A DNA stretch of 8,049 bases from an uncultured Candidatus Saccharibacteria bacterium (GCA_948571325.1 CAOZKB010000039.1:1-8049); one strand, 5' to 3'. Counted from the stretch's first letter, positions 1 to 6,042 are shown. Numbers and translations are program-made. The notes: generated by a model not told the origin, from the letters alone.

Positions 1-842
1 AATGCCAAATTCTGCGTCATCCAGCAATGGCCGTCCGCCAATTTTGCCACCCAATATTCATTGCCGTCTCGTGAATCGATCAGCTGCTTCGCCGTCGGAT
101 TCTGCACATAATAATTCGCATCATTACCACCTACTGGATTATTAACCCCTGGCGTACTTTCACAAACTTTTGACGTCATATCTTGCATATAAGTCACTTG
201 TGTCAAACTCGTAATTTGAATTGGTTTCGCTACTACCGAAACCGTCACCGTATTACTATAAGAACCAGCTGGTAAATTCGTATTAACTTTCGCCCCAAAA
301 GACAAATACAGGTCATCGCGTCCCCCCTCGCTCACTTCTGTGTTTTCCCAAGGCGCAATATCCACATTCGCAAGTGGCACCGGATTATAAAGCATACTAT
401 CGCTCACCGGCGACTTCCCTACATTGTATCCCCAAGTATTATCACCAAACGACGCCAAAGCCACGTTTGAACCACTAATCGCCTGTACACTCTGCGGTAC
501 CGACGAATCCTCATTTTCTAATGCATTCGAAGTCCCAGTGTTTACATACACTGAATAACCACTAAAATTATTTGTCGAAACCGTTAACTTTGCACTATTT
601 GCCGTGGTTTTACTTTCTACATCGGGCGTAACATCGAGAGTCACTGAATCATCCACTGCCACCGACACCACTGACTGTACATTAGCTCTTGCTTGTATTG
701 TAGCCGCGGACTCACCAGTACTCAATGCGCTAGAATTTTGCTTTTGTACTGGAAACACCATCGCCACCGTCAGTAACCCCAACAAACCAGCACAACTCAA
801 CACTCCCACAAAACCACGTGCGCTTATTTTATTTAATTTCAT
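1..842 (-). CDS. Secreted surface protein with FISUMP-like domain (3' end cut by window edge)
   Basis: The reading frame opens at ATG 842-840 and stays open to the left edge, giving 280 residues without a stop. It starts with a basic segment (K2, K5, R9) and a hydrophobic stretch at about residues 11-32, a typical Sec signal peptide, with likely cleavage near Ser-Ser-Ala39. Residues 45-240 are rich in Ser, Thr, Val and Asn, with alternating beta-strand patterns such as AKLTVSTNNFSGYSVYV, as in secreted cell-surface beta proteins. Near the cut end, about residues 254-280, is the motif IDSRDGNEYWVAKLADGHCW followed by MTQNL, the hallmark of the 'Fibrobacter succinogenes major paralogous domain' found in many Saccharibacteria surface proteins. 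An AAAGGA ribosome binding site lies 6 bases before the ATG, which supports this start. The gene has its own promoter downstream of infB. Role (adhesion or host contact) is inference; the C-terminal anchor is not visible. Confidence 0.85.
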   Translation of the reverse strand, partial: MKLNKISARGFVGVLSCAGLLGLLTVAMVFPVQKQNSSALSTGESAATIQARANVQSVVSVAVDDSVTLDVTPDVESKTTANSAKLTVSTNNFSGYSVYVNTGTSNALENEDSSVPQSVQAISGSNVALASFGDNTWGYNVGKSPVSDSMLYNPVPLANVDIAPWENTEVSEGGRDDLYLSFGAKVNTNLPAGSYSNTVTVSVVAKPIQITSLTQVTYMQDMTSKVCESTPGVNNPVGGNDANYYVQNPTAKQLIDSRDGNEYWVAKLADGHCWMTQNLA

Positions 843-895
843 AGTTTTTCCTTTTTGCGACCTTATTTTATTTTTGATGACCTTATATAAGCACT

Positions 896-925
896 ATTAT
901 ATATTAACCATAAGAACAATGTCAA
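896..925 (-). promoter_or_regulatory. Sigma70-type promoter of the surface protein gene
   Basis: On the minus strand TTGACA (925-920) is followed after 18 bases by TATAAT (901-896), both perfect consensus hexamers. Transcription would start near 889, giving a leader of about 47 bases before ATG 842. No clear rho-independent terminator separates it from infB, so readthrough from infB is also possible. Confidence 0.8.
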
Positions 926-983
926 CGCCGTTTTCGCCCTGCTAACCAGTTTTCTCACCAAAAAACACCATTTTTACCCCAAA

Positions 984-2801
984 CTACCCCTCCAGTTTTC
1001 GCTTTTTCATCTCCCTTGTCAAAAATTCCAATTTATCCCCCACCTCCGGCACCATCTTCTTCTCGGTTTTTAATGCCAACCCACCAATTTCACCCTCAAT
1101 CAATTCTTTCGCTTCAATTTTCTCTTTTTGCACACTTTCAACTTCTGCCTCACCCAGAATTTCATCTTTCCGTCTCAACCTCGCCAAAACTCTCGGCACT
1201 ACTTTCCCCTCCGTCATCTTACCACCCGCGATTACTTCGCTCTTCGTCACGCGGAACACCCCCATAATTTCCATCTCACCTACTTTTTCTTCAACCACTT
1301 CCTCACCTAGCAATTCTTCCATACTACTACGTGCATCATCCAAAAGCTCATAAATCACCTTAAAAGTCCGCACCTCCACCCCATCACGCGCCGCTAATTT
1401 ACTAATATTCACCGGTACATTCACGTTAAACCCATAAATCACCGTATTATCCCCCACCGCCATATGCACATCATTTTCGGTAATATCCCCCACTCCAGTC
1501 GCCACTACATTCAAAGTTACTTCGCCATGCGTATCAATCAACTTCAACGAATCCACCACACTCGTCACTGACCCCAGCACATCACCTTTTACAATTACAT
1601 TAAACACTTTAGAATTATCCGCCACATTCATCATCCTGAGCAAATCAGTGCTCGTCACGTTTGCGCTCGCCATTTCACTTGCTGCACCTTGGGCATAAAG
1701 CAACGCTGCCTTTCTCGCACTCTTCTCGTCCGAATATTCCAAGAAACGGTCACCAAAATCTGGTAATTCCTTAAAACCTGTCACCGTCACTGGCGTCGAC
1801 GGACCAGCCTTCCCCTTCGGTTTCCCCTGAAAATCCAGCATCGTCCGAATTTTACCGTACACGCCCCCAGCCGCCACGAACTCGCCTACTTTTAGTTCCC
1901 CGCCCGTCACCAGCAAGTTCACTACGCTCCCTTTGCCAGTCTCCATATGACTCTCAATCACCAAACCTTCCGCCGGAATCTTCACATCCGCCTTCAGTTC
2001 CTCTACATCCGCCACCAGCAAAATATCTTCCAACAACTTCTCTAACCCCTCCCCCGTCTTCGCCGAAATCGGCACCATAATCACGTCGCCACCCCATTCT
2101 TCTGGCATCAAACCATGTTCTGCCAGACCAGCCTTCGTTCGTTCAATATCCGCCCCCTCTCGGTCAATTTTATTAATTGCCACAATCATCTTCGCATTCG
2201 CCCCCTGCGCAAACTTAATCGCCTCCACCGTCTGCGGCTTCACGCCATCATCCGCCGCCACTACAATCACCACAATGTCCGTCAACATCGCCCCGTGCTG
2301 CCGAATCGCCGCAAACGCTTCATGCCCAGGAGTATCCAAAAAAGTAATCTTTCGTCCTTCATACTCCAACTGATATGCCGAAATATGTTGTGTAATTCCC
2401 CCCGCCTCTTTTTCCACGGTTTTCTTCTTTAACAATGTGTCCAACAACGTCGTTTTTCCGTGATCAACGTGCCCCATCACTGCCACCACTGGCGGACGCG
2501 AAACTGCATCCTTGCTCAGCTCTCGTCGCCCCTCATCTGTCAATTTCGCCGCGGTATTCTTGCGTTCCAAGCGCACGTTTTTCATACCGAGCTCCTGAAT
2601 CATAATCTCCGCCGTCTCAAAATCCAACCGCTGATTAATCGTTGCTACAATACCATTTTTGAATAATTCCCCAATCAACGTCGTCACCGCCAAACCTAAA
2701 GCCTGCGCTAATTCGTCCACCGTAATCGAACCAGCGATTTTAATTACTTTTTCGGCCTCACTATCACTCCCAACTACATTTTTTCCTGCTTCCGCTTTCA
2801 T
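984..2801 (-). CDS. infB: Translation initiation factor IF-2
   Basis: IF-2 is the GTPase that places fMet-tRNA on the 30S subunit and promotes subunit joining in the cytoplasm. The 605-residue protein starts with a short tail and one IF2_N module (about 18-72). The G domain follows with all signature boxes: G1 GHVDHGKT (110-117), G2 GGITQHI (134-140), G3 DTPGH (156-160), G4 NKID (210-213) and G5 SAK (246-248). An EF-Tu-like domain II and the IF-2 domains 3 and 4 (C1/C2) complete it. It is much shorter than the 890-residue E. coli protein because the long N-terminal extension is absent, as in many bacteria. The start ATG has a GGAAGGAG site 6 bases upstream. I see no cysteine in the whole chain; the usual ECGI motif of the C2 domain reads EIGG here. 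It is not flanked by nusA or rbfA in this window. Identification is secure. Confidence 0.98.
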   Translation of the reverse strand: MKAEAGKNVVGSDSEAEKVIKIAGSITVDELAQALGLAVTTLIGELFKNGIVATINQRLDFETAEIMIQELGMKNVRLERKNTAAKLTDEGRRELSKDAVSRPPVVAVMGHVDHGKTTLLDTLLKKKTVEKEAGGITQHISAYQLEYEGRKITFLDTPGHEAFAAIRQHGAMLTDIVVIVVAADDGVKPQTVEAIKFAQGANAKMIVAINKIDREGADIERTKAGLAEHGLMPEEWGGDVIMVPISAKTGEGLEKLLEDILLVADVEELKADVKIPAEGLVIESHMETGKGSVVNLLVTGGELKVGEFVAAGGVYGKIRTMLDFQGKPKGKAGPSTPVTVTGFKELPDFGDRFLEYSDEKSARKAALLYAQGAASEMASANVTSTDLLRMMNVADNSKVFNVIVKGDVLGSVTSVVDSLKLIDTHGEVTLNVVATGVGDITENDVHMAVGDNTVIYGFNVNVPVNISKLAARDGVEVRTFKVIYELLDDARSSMEELLGEEVVEEKVGEMEIMGVFRVTKSEVIAGGKMTEGKVVPRVLARLRRKDEILGEAEVESVQKEKIEAKELIEGEIGGLALKTEKKMVPEVGDKLEFLTREMKKRKLEG

Positions 2802-2875
2802 TCGCCACTCCTTCCTGTCACATTATTACAAAAAATAAACTTTCCAAAGTCATACTGTTTTATACAACTTCCCCT

Positions 2876-2905
2876 ATTTTACCATATTTTTCCCCAAAAT
2901 CCCAA
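2876..2905 (-). promoter_or_regulatory. Possible infB promoter (extended -10)
   Basis: On the minus strand TTGGGA (2905-2900), an 18-base spacer and TAAAAT (2881-2876) are preceded by an extended -10 TG (TGGTAAAAT). This would give a leader of about 70 bases. The -35 box matches consensus at only four positions and the region is A/T rich, so other start sites are possible. Confidence 0.35.
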
Positions 2906-2948
2906 AACAAAACCAAAAATATTTCAACCAGCCTGACCTATGTTACTA

Positions 2949-2977
2949 TTGACAAGATTAGGAATCTGTGCTACAAT
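2949..2977 (+). promoter_or_regulatory. Strong promoter of the orphan gene at 3051
   Basis: TTGACA (2949-2954) and TACAAT (2972-2977) are separated by the optimal 17 bases. Transcription should start near 2984, giving a leader of about 67 bases. The spacer holds a short inverted repeat, AGATT-AGG-AATCT (2955-2967), which could be an operator half-pair but is too short to be sure. Confidence 0.8.
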
Positions 2978-2988
2978 GGAAGTATAAG

Positions 2989-3014
2989 GCTCACAAAATC
3001 TAACTTGTGGGAGC
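2989..3014 (+). promoter_or_regulatory. Hairpin in the 5' leader of the orphan gene
   Basis: GCTCACAA (2989-2996) pairs with TTGTG-(G)-GAGC (3005-3014) with a single bulged G and an 8-base loop. It lies only about 5 bases after the predicted transcription start. It may stabilise the 5' end of the mRNA or form part of a regulatory leader. There is no U-run after it, so it is not a terminator. I do not recognise a known riboswitch class. Confidence 0.5.
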
Positions 3015-3023
3015 ATTTTAACC

Positions 3024-3058
3024 TTCTCCATCTATCAGGGAGGTGATTTTATGGAGAA
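3024..3058 (+). promoter_or_regulatory. Shine-Dalgarno and possible start-codon-sequestering hairpin
   Basis: AGGGAGGTGAT (3037-3047) is an almost full-length match to the 16S anti-Shine-Dalgarno, with GGAGG 7 bases before ATG 3051; it fixes the start. The leader segment TTCTCCAT (3024-3031) is the exact reverse complement of ATGGAGAA (3051-3058), so the start codon can pair with the leader while the ribosome binding site sits in a 19-base loop. Control of translation by this pairing is inference. Confidence 0.45.
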
Positions 3059-3743
3059 AAAATCAAATCTGTTAGACCTTAAGTATCAGGACTTGCTCTG
3101 GCGAATTGTCGGAGCGGTGCGACGGCGGGCTCGAACCATCCCCGCTTTCCGTGATAGCCACAATGGCTGTATCAGAATCACAATCATACCATTAACTCAA
3201 GACGCCGACATCTGGCTAGGTGGTGAGCTAAGCAGTCTTCAGCGATTCGACCATGAGCATATGGGGCGTGAGAGTATGGATGTCTGCGAACGAGAATTCG
3301 TCTTCAAAATTGATCCCAGAGGCAGCCACACAATTCAGTATGTCTGCGAAGATGGGCACACCGAGCCCGTCAACTGCTACGGTTACTCAGCTCTCAAAAC
3401 AGCGTGGGCATCCTGGAAAAGGAAGTTTGACGATGCTGTGCACAAGGGGCTCGGAGAAACTTTTTCTGACTTCCAATTCCGTCAACACACCCAGTTCTTC
3501 ACCGAGGACAACGGCTGGTCAATGCACGATGGTTCAGTTTACACTACCGTCACACTCGGTGGGGAGGACTTCTGTCGTCTGTATGTCTGCACTTCGGGTG
3601 CGAAGTCGGACGAGGATGAGCAATGCTCGCTCGCCGGCATCCAGGAGGCTCAGGAATACTTCGAGCGATACTTCGAGTCCGCAAAATGCAACCCTCGCAT
3701 TGATAGCAAGAAGTCTCCCCTGGAGCAGGTCTGGTGCGATTGA
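3051..3743 (+). CDS. Orphan protein of unknown function, 230 residues, cysteine-rich
   Basis: I do not recognise this protein. Coding status is well supported: a strong promoter, near-perfect ribosome binding site 7 bases before the ATG, an uninterrupted frame ending at TGA 3741-3743, and a terminator 10 bases later. The 230-residue chain has no signal peptide or membrane segment, so it is probably cytoplasmic. It begins with a basic helix-like stretch (residues 17-28, with RRRAR), continues with alternating mixed segments, and has a predicted helix near EAQEYFERYFESAK towards the end. Acidic residues outnumber basic ones (37 Asp/Glu against 28 Lys/Arg by hand count). Nine cysteines are scattered and do not form a CxxC zinc ribbon. 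It stands alone as a single transcription unit, divergent from infB. Codon use is more balanced between G and C on the coding strand than in infB, which could hint at separate origin. Possibly a lineage-specific or phage-derived protein; no function is assigned. Confidence 0.8.
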   Translation: MEKKSNLLDLKYQDLLWRIVGAVRRRARTIPAFRDSHNGCIRITIIPLTQDADIWLGGELSSLQRFDHEHMGRESMDVCEREFVFKIDPRGSHTIQYVCEDGHTEPVNCYGYSALKTAWASWKRKFDDAVHKGLGETFSDFQFRQHTQFFTEDNGWSMHDGSVYTTVTLGGEDFCRLYVCTSGAKSDEDEQCSLAGIQEAQEYFERYFESAKCNPRIDSKKSPLEQVWCD

Positions 3744-3752
3744 AAGCGTCCA

Positions 3753-3799
3753 ACAGAAAACTCAACCCTCGCTGGGAAACTGGCGAGGGTTCTTTCTGT
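3753..3799. terminator. Bidirectional hairpin terminator
   Basis: AACCCTCGC (3764-3772) pairs perfectly with GCGAGGGTT (3783-3791), and an outer segment ACAGAAA (3753-3759) pairs with TTTCTGT (3793-3799). The plus strand continues with a pyrimidine-rich tail (CTTTCTGTCC). It sits between the converging ends of the orphan gene (stop 3743) and the APH-like gene (stop 3847), so it can serve both. Confidence 0.8.
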
Positions 3800-3846
3800 C
3801 CTAGATTTGTTTTATCTTAGCAATAAGTTACTCCACCTGCTCCGTA

Positions 3847-4371
3847 TCACCCACGCCTAGCATAGTCACCAAACACGATTAACGAACGAACTAGCACCCT
3901 AAGCCTCACCTTCTCTCGCAAGGTCTCATCTGTTCCGTAGACACCCAGCATCACCGTTCGCAGTTCTTCACTACTGACATCCATAAAATCACCTGCCTCG
4001 TCAAAATAGCACATCTCGCTAATGCCGACTTTATCCTCGTCATCGACAAAAATATTCCCATCACCGAGGTCGCCGTGAGAGTAAGCTATGTTCTCACCCA
4101 GTTCCTTCAATTTGGTTGGAATAGTGTCAAACACAAATTTATCAAGCCGAGCGATTTCTTCATCGAAAAAGTAATCTGACAGCCAGCCGATGCTCTGGTA
4201 GTCTAGGTTTGATAGCGTATCAAGCGACCGTCCAATAACGCCGTAGATTCCGAGATAACTGTCGTCTGGAGAGACATAGCCACGACTCCAAAAACCATCA
4301 TCAGCTAGTTTGATTTGGACGGGTAGAACGCCTGTGAGTCGCTCGATGGTTTGAAGTTCGCTGTCTTTCAT
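3847..4371 (-). CDS. APH-like phosphotransferase, N-lobe apparently deleted; probably non-functional or repurposed
   Basis: Residues 97-131 carry the catalytic loop of the aminoglycoside/choline kinase (APH) fold, SHGDLGDGN with H99, D101 and N106 in the Brenner-type HxD-x4-N arrangement, followed by FDEAGDFMDV. Family members normally run 250-300 residues; this one has 174. The N-terminus (ADDGFWSRGYV, residues 23-33) looks like the first strands of the ATP-binding lobe, but it jumps directly to SYLGIYGVIGRSL (38-50), which would normally come after some 50 or more residues including the ATP-anchoring lysine. The metal-binding Asp of the usual IDF motif is also not present: the segment reads GISEMCYFDE, with Glu119 near that place. 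No ribosome binding site or convincing -35 precedes ATG 4371. It is divergent from the acetyltransferase gene, with 14 bases between the starts. A gene relic with an in-frame deletion is the best reading; a compact, non-catalytic protein is possible. Confidence 0.65.
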   Translation of the reverse strand: MKDSELQTIERLTGVLPVQIKLADDGFWSRGYVSPDDSYLGIYGVIGRSLDTLSNLDYQSIGWLSDYFFDEEIARLDKFVFDTIPTKLKELGENIAYSHGDLGDGNIFVDDEDKVGISEMCYFDEAGDFMDVSSEELRTVMLGVYGTDETLREKVRLRVLVRSLIVFGDYARRG

Positions 4372-4379
4372 AGTATAAT
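4351..4379 (+). promoter_or_regulatory. Promoter giving an apparently leaderless GNAT mRNA
   Basis: TTGAAG (4351-4356), a 17-base spacer and a perfect TATAAT (4374-4379) stand only 6 bases before ATG 4386. The expected transcription start therefore coincides with the A of the start codon. The -35 and spacer overlap the first codons of the divergent APH-like gene. No Shine-Dalgarno is present before 4386. Confidence 0.7.
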
Positions 4380-4385
4380 TTTATT

Positions 4386-4886
4386 ATGGAAAGTGAAATA
4401 AATCTAGCAGAAATTCAGTTGGAGCAAGTCACCGAGTCAACTCGGCAGACACTCTGGAACTTGCTACAATATCTGTTATTTGAAACCAGTCCATCAGGCA
4501 AGAATGTGGCTAACGAAGATGGAAGTTTTGACTATAAGTATTTTGACAACTACTTCACTGATAAGAACCGATACGCTTATCTTATTAAGTCGAAAACTGG
4601 CGAGTTGATGGGATTCGTAATGATAAACCAGTATCTCCAACAGGTAAAAACTGAACACTCGATTGCTGAGTTCTTAGTATTGCCGAGGTTTAGGCAAAAT
4701 GGAGTGGGTAGCGAAGTAGCGAAACGCTGCTTTGCAATGTATCCTGGAAATTGGGAAGTCGGTCCAGCGGATGGTAGTGATTTGGCTTACAAGTTTTGGA
4801 AAGCGGTGATTGATGAAGTGACGGGCGTAGATAACAAACTAGAGGATGGGCTATTCGTTTTTAACACGGAGGAGAATAAGAAGTGA
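4386..4886 (+). CDS. GNAT-family N-acetyltransferase
   Basis: A 166-residue single-domain GNAT enzyme, expected to transfer an acetyl group from acetyl-CoA to an amine; the substrate cannot be told. Strand beta4 (SIAEFLVLP, 92-100) leads into the acetyl-CoA pyrophosphate-binding loop RQNGVG (103-108), matching the Q/R-x-x-G-x-G/A rule, and the helix VAKRCFAMYP. The C-terminal motif B region (about 126-147, with YKFWKAVI) fits the COG3981/GNAT pattern in which FW-K-VI closes the fold. Length is usual for the family. The start is set by the promoter 6 bases upstream and the absence of any Shine-Dalgarno, implying leaderless translation; no later Met would keep the N-terminal strands. It overlaps the HD-domain gene by 4 bases (GTGA), so the two are cotranscribed and translationally coupled. 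The neighbouring APH-like gene makes an antibiotic- or metabolite-modifying cluster conceivable, but this is inference. Confidence 0.88.
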   Translation: MESEINLAEIQLEQVTESTRQTLWNLLQYLLFETSPSGKNVANEDGSFDYKYFDNYFTDKNRYAYLIKSKTGELMGFVMINQYLQQVKTEHSIAEFLVLPRFRQNGVGSEVAKRCFAMYPGNWEVGPADGSDLAYKFWKAVIDEVTGVDNKLEDGLFVFNTEENKK

Positions 4887-5458
4887 GTATCGTAGAGCAA
4901 ATAACAGCATTGGTTCGGCAGAAGTCTGATGAGTATCAAGCGAGCGACCCAGGTCAGTATAACTTCTGGAATGGACACCTGAAATACGTCTACCACGAGG
5001 CAACAGAACTAGCGAAACGTTATGGAGCAGACCTGGAAATAGTGCAACTTGGAGCATTATTACACGATATTGCCCTGCTCGAAAAGGTAGGCGCAAAAGC
5101 CGACCACCACAAAAATGGCAAGAAGTTGGCTGAGCAGATTCTACGAGGACACGGTTGTCCTGACGACAAGATGCAGCGAGTTCTCGGCTGTATCCTTCAT
5201 CATCGTTCTAGCAAAAATGCCGAAAACATCGAAGAACTTTGTGTAGCAGATGCGGATATCTTGGCTCACTTTGACAACATTCCAATGTTATTTGATGCGG
5301 CTTACAACTTGCATAAGATGGTAGGCTTAGAAAATGTGCGAGAATTTATGAGAGGAACGTTCGAGAAGGATTTTGACGACCTAAGCAATAGAACGAAGGC
5401 AGAGTTTGAATCAAGATATAGAATGATTTGCGATGTAGTGCTAGCAGATAGTGTATAG
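4883..5458 (+). CDS. HD-domain metal-dependent phosphohydrolase
   Basis: The 191-residue protein has the metal-ligand layout of the HD superfamily: first His H32 (WNGHLKYV), the HD doublet H61-D62 in GALLHDIA, further histidines H75/H76 and H106/H107 (CILHHR), and a final Asp in the VADADIL segment (D123 or D125). It resembles small stand-alone HD hydrolases that cleave phosphoesters of nucleotides or similar compounds; the substrate is unknown. No other domain and no membrane segment are seen. Translation starts at GTG 4883, which overlaps the GNAT stop as GTGA, with a strong GGAGGAGA site inside the end of the GNAT gene (4869-4876). A later Met start would remove H32 and is less likely. The gene forms a two-gene unit with the acetyltransferase. 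No clear terminator follows before the next promoter at 5502. Confidence 0.9.
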   Translation: MSIVEQITALVRQKSDEYQASDPGQYNFWNGHLKYVYHEATELAKRYGADLEIVQLGALLHDIALLEKVGAKADHHKNGKKLAEQILRGHGCPDDKMQRVLGCILHHRSSKNAENIEELCVADADILAHFDNIPMLFDAAYNLHKMVGLENVREFMRGTFEKDFDDLSNRTKAEFESRYRMICDVVLADSV

Positions 5459-5501
5459 ATACACCATACTACCCTAGCCTCAAATATGAAATTGCCCTTA
5501 G

Positions 5502-5530
5502 TTGATTGACAGGGGTGATTTTGTTATAAT
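5502..5530 (+). promoter_or_regulatory. Promoter upstream of the recombinase remnant
   Basis: TTGATT (5502-5507), a 17-base spacer and TATAAT (5525-5530), with an extended -10 TG (TGTTATAAT). A better -35 match, TTGACA at 5506-5511, lies only 13 bases from the -10 and is therefore not usable with it. Transcription would begin near 5537, before the broken frame that starts at 5563. Confidence 0.6.
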
Positions 5531-5562
5531 TGTAGTAGCGAAATTAGAGGACGTGGCGAAAA

Positions 5563-6014
5563 ATGACGAAACGATACTATCTCGATAAGCGACCAGAAGA
5601 ACGATCGAAAGCAGAACAAGCAGAAATCAATGAGCAAAACCTTGAAGAGATGCGATAAACGGATGACTGAATTGGATGAGCAAGTAGCAAAGCTGGAAAG
5701 CGAGGATGGGAGTTTCTTGGTGGATGCTATGTATCTGTTAGAACTAGCAAAGCGTGCAGCCGAATTATACAAAAGTTCGAGAAATGAGTCGAAGAACAAA
5801 TTACTCAAAACTATTTTCTCGAACCTAAAATCGACCAACAAAAAAAGTCGATTTCTCTCTGTTAGAAGGAATCGACGTATTCTTTTATACTTCTAAAACA
5901 GGAATCTGGCTCCCCGGACTGGACGATTTTAGAATTGCCTGCTATGAATATGATCGACTATACGGACGTGCTTTAGCGGAATTTGTTAGCAAAAATCTTC
6001 AAACTATGGTTTAG
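5563..6014 (+). pseudogene. Broken serine-recombinase C-terminal remnant in three reading frames
   Basis: Three successive frames read as one damaged protein. Frame one runs from ATG 5563 to TAA 5656-5658 (31 residues, MTKRYYLDKRPEERSKAEQ onward). Frame two is open across that stop and carries DKRMTELDEQVAKLESEDGS, then a helix with YLLELAKRAAELY and KNKLLKTIFSNLK; an internal ATG lies at 5630 and its stop ends at 5896. Frame three, open from 5829 to TAG 6012-6014, continues with KKVDFSLLEGIDVFFY and IWLPGLDDF. The coiled coil plus 'YLLELA-RA-ELY ... LL--IFSNLK' pattern is what I know from the C-terminal part of large serine recombinases (resolvase/invertase integrases). The catalytic N-terminal resolvase domain and the zinc ribbon are absent, so the gene is non-functional. 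Both frame changes are +1 shifts, near 5655 and at an A7 run (5840-5846). A promoter precedes it. Family assignment is from pattern memory and moderately sure; the first 31 residues are not assigned. Confidence 0.65.
5907..5924 (-). other. tRNA 3'-end-like sequence, possible decayed attachment site
   Basis: Read on the minus strand the 18 bases end in CCGGGGAGCCA, like an acceptor strand, discriminator base and CCA, preceded by part of a T-stem. On the plus strand they translate as WLPGLD, the start of the WLPGLDSNQ-type peptide that arises where a recombinase frame runs into a tRNA 3' end. The T-loop does not follow (the next bases are GATTTT), so this is only a fragment, not a tRNA gene. 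An att remnant is inference; chance is possible. Confidence 0.35.
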
Positions 6015-6029
6015 TTTCGCGGTTTTATC

Positions 6030-6042
6030 CCACAAAGCAGGC
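6030..6042. repeat. 13-base direct repeat, copy 1
   Basis: CCACAAAGCAGGC occurs here and again, identical and in the same orientation, at 6201-6213. The copies flank the terminator hairpin at 6113-6163. A related sequence, CCCAAAGCAAGCGG, lies in the hairpin loop and stem near 6136-6149. The gene-free stretch 6015-6250 otherwise holds only that hairpin and A/T-rich sequence. Confidence 0.6.

Noticed and set aside
791..793. Cys17 in a V-L-S-C context as a lipobox of the surface protein
   Set aside because: The cysteine sits near the start of the hydrophobic stretch, with about 14 more hydrophobic residues after it, unlike a lipoprotein cleavage site; a Sec signal near Ala39 fits better.
604..945. 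Plus-strand open frame of 113 codons
   Set aside because: It is antisense to the signal-peptide region of the surface protein gene and spans its promoter; no ribosome binding site and no plausible domain.
946..1000. Repeated CCAGTTTTC (946-954 and 992-1000) as an infB terminator or element end
   Set aside because: It is a 9-base direct repeat that forms no hairpin and has no following U-run; probably chance in C/T-rich sequence.
3127..3137. GGGCTCGAACC, resembling a tRNA T-loop on the minus strand
   Set aside because: No CCA end, acceptor stem or anticodon arm can be built around it, and it lies inside the well-supported coding frame at 3051-3743.
5506..5511. Perfect TTGACA as the -35 of the recombinase promoter
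   Set aside because: Only 13 bases separate it from TATAAT at 5525; TTGATT at 5502 gives the proper 17-base spacing.
5524..5841. Minus-strand open frame opposite the recombinase remnant
   Set aside because: It is a low-complexity Ser/Phe/Leu-rich shadow of the plus-strand coiled coil, without start signals.
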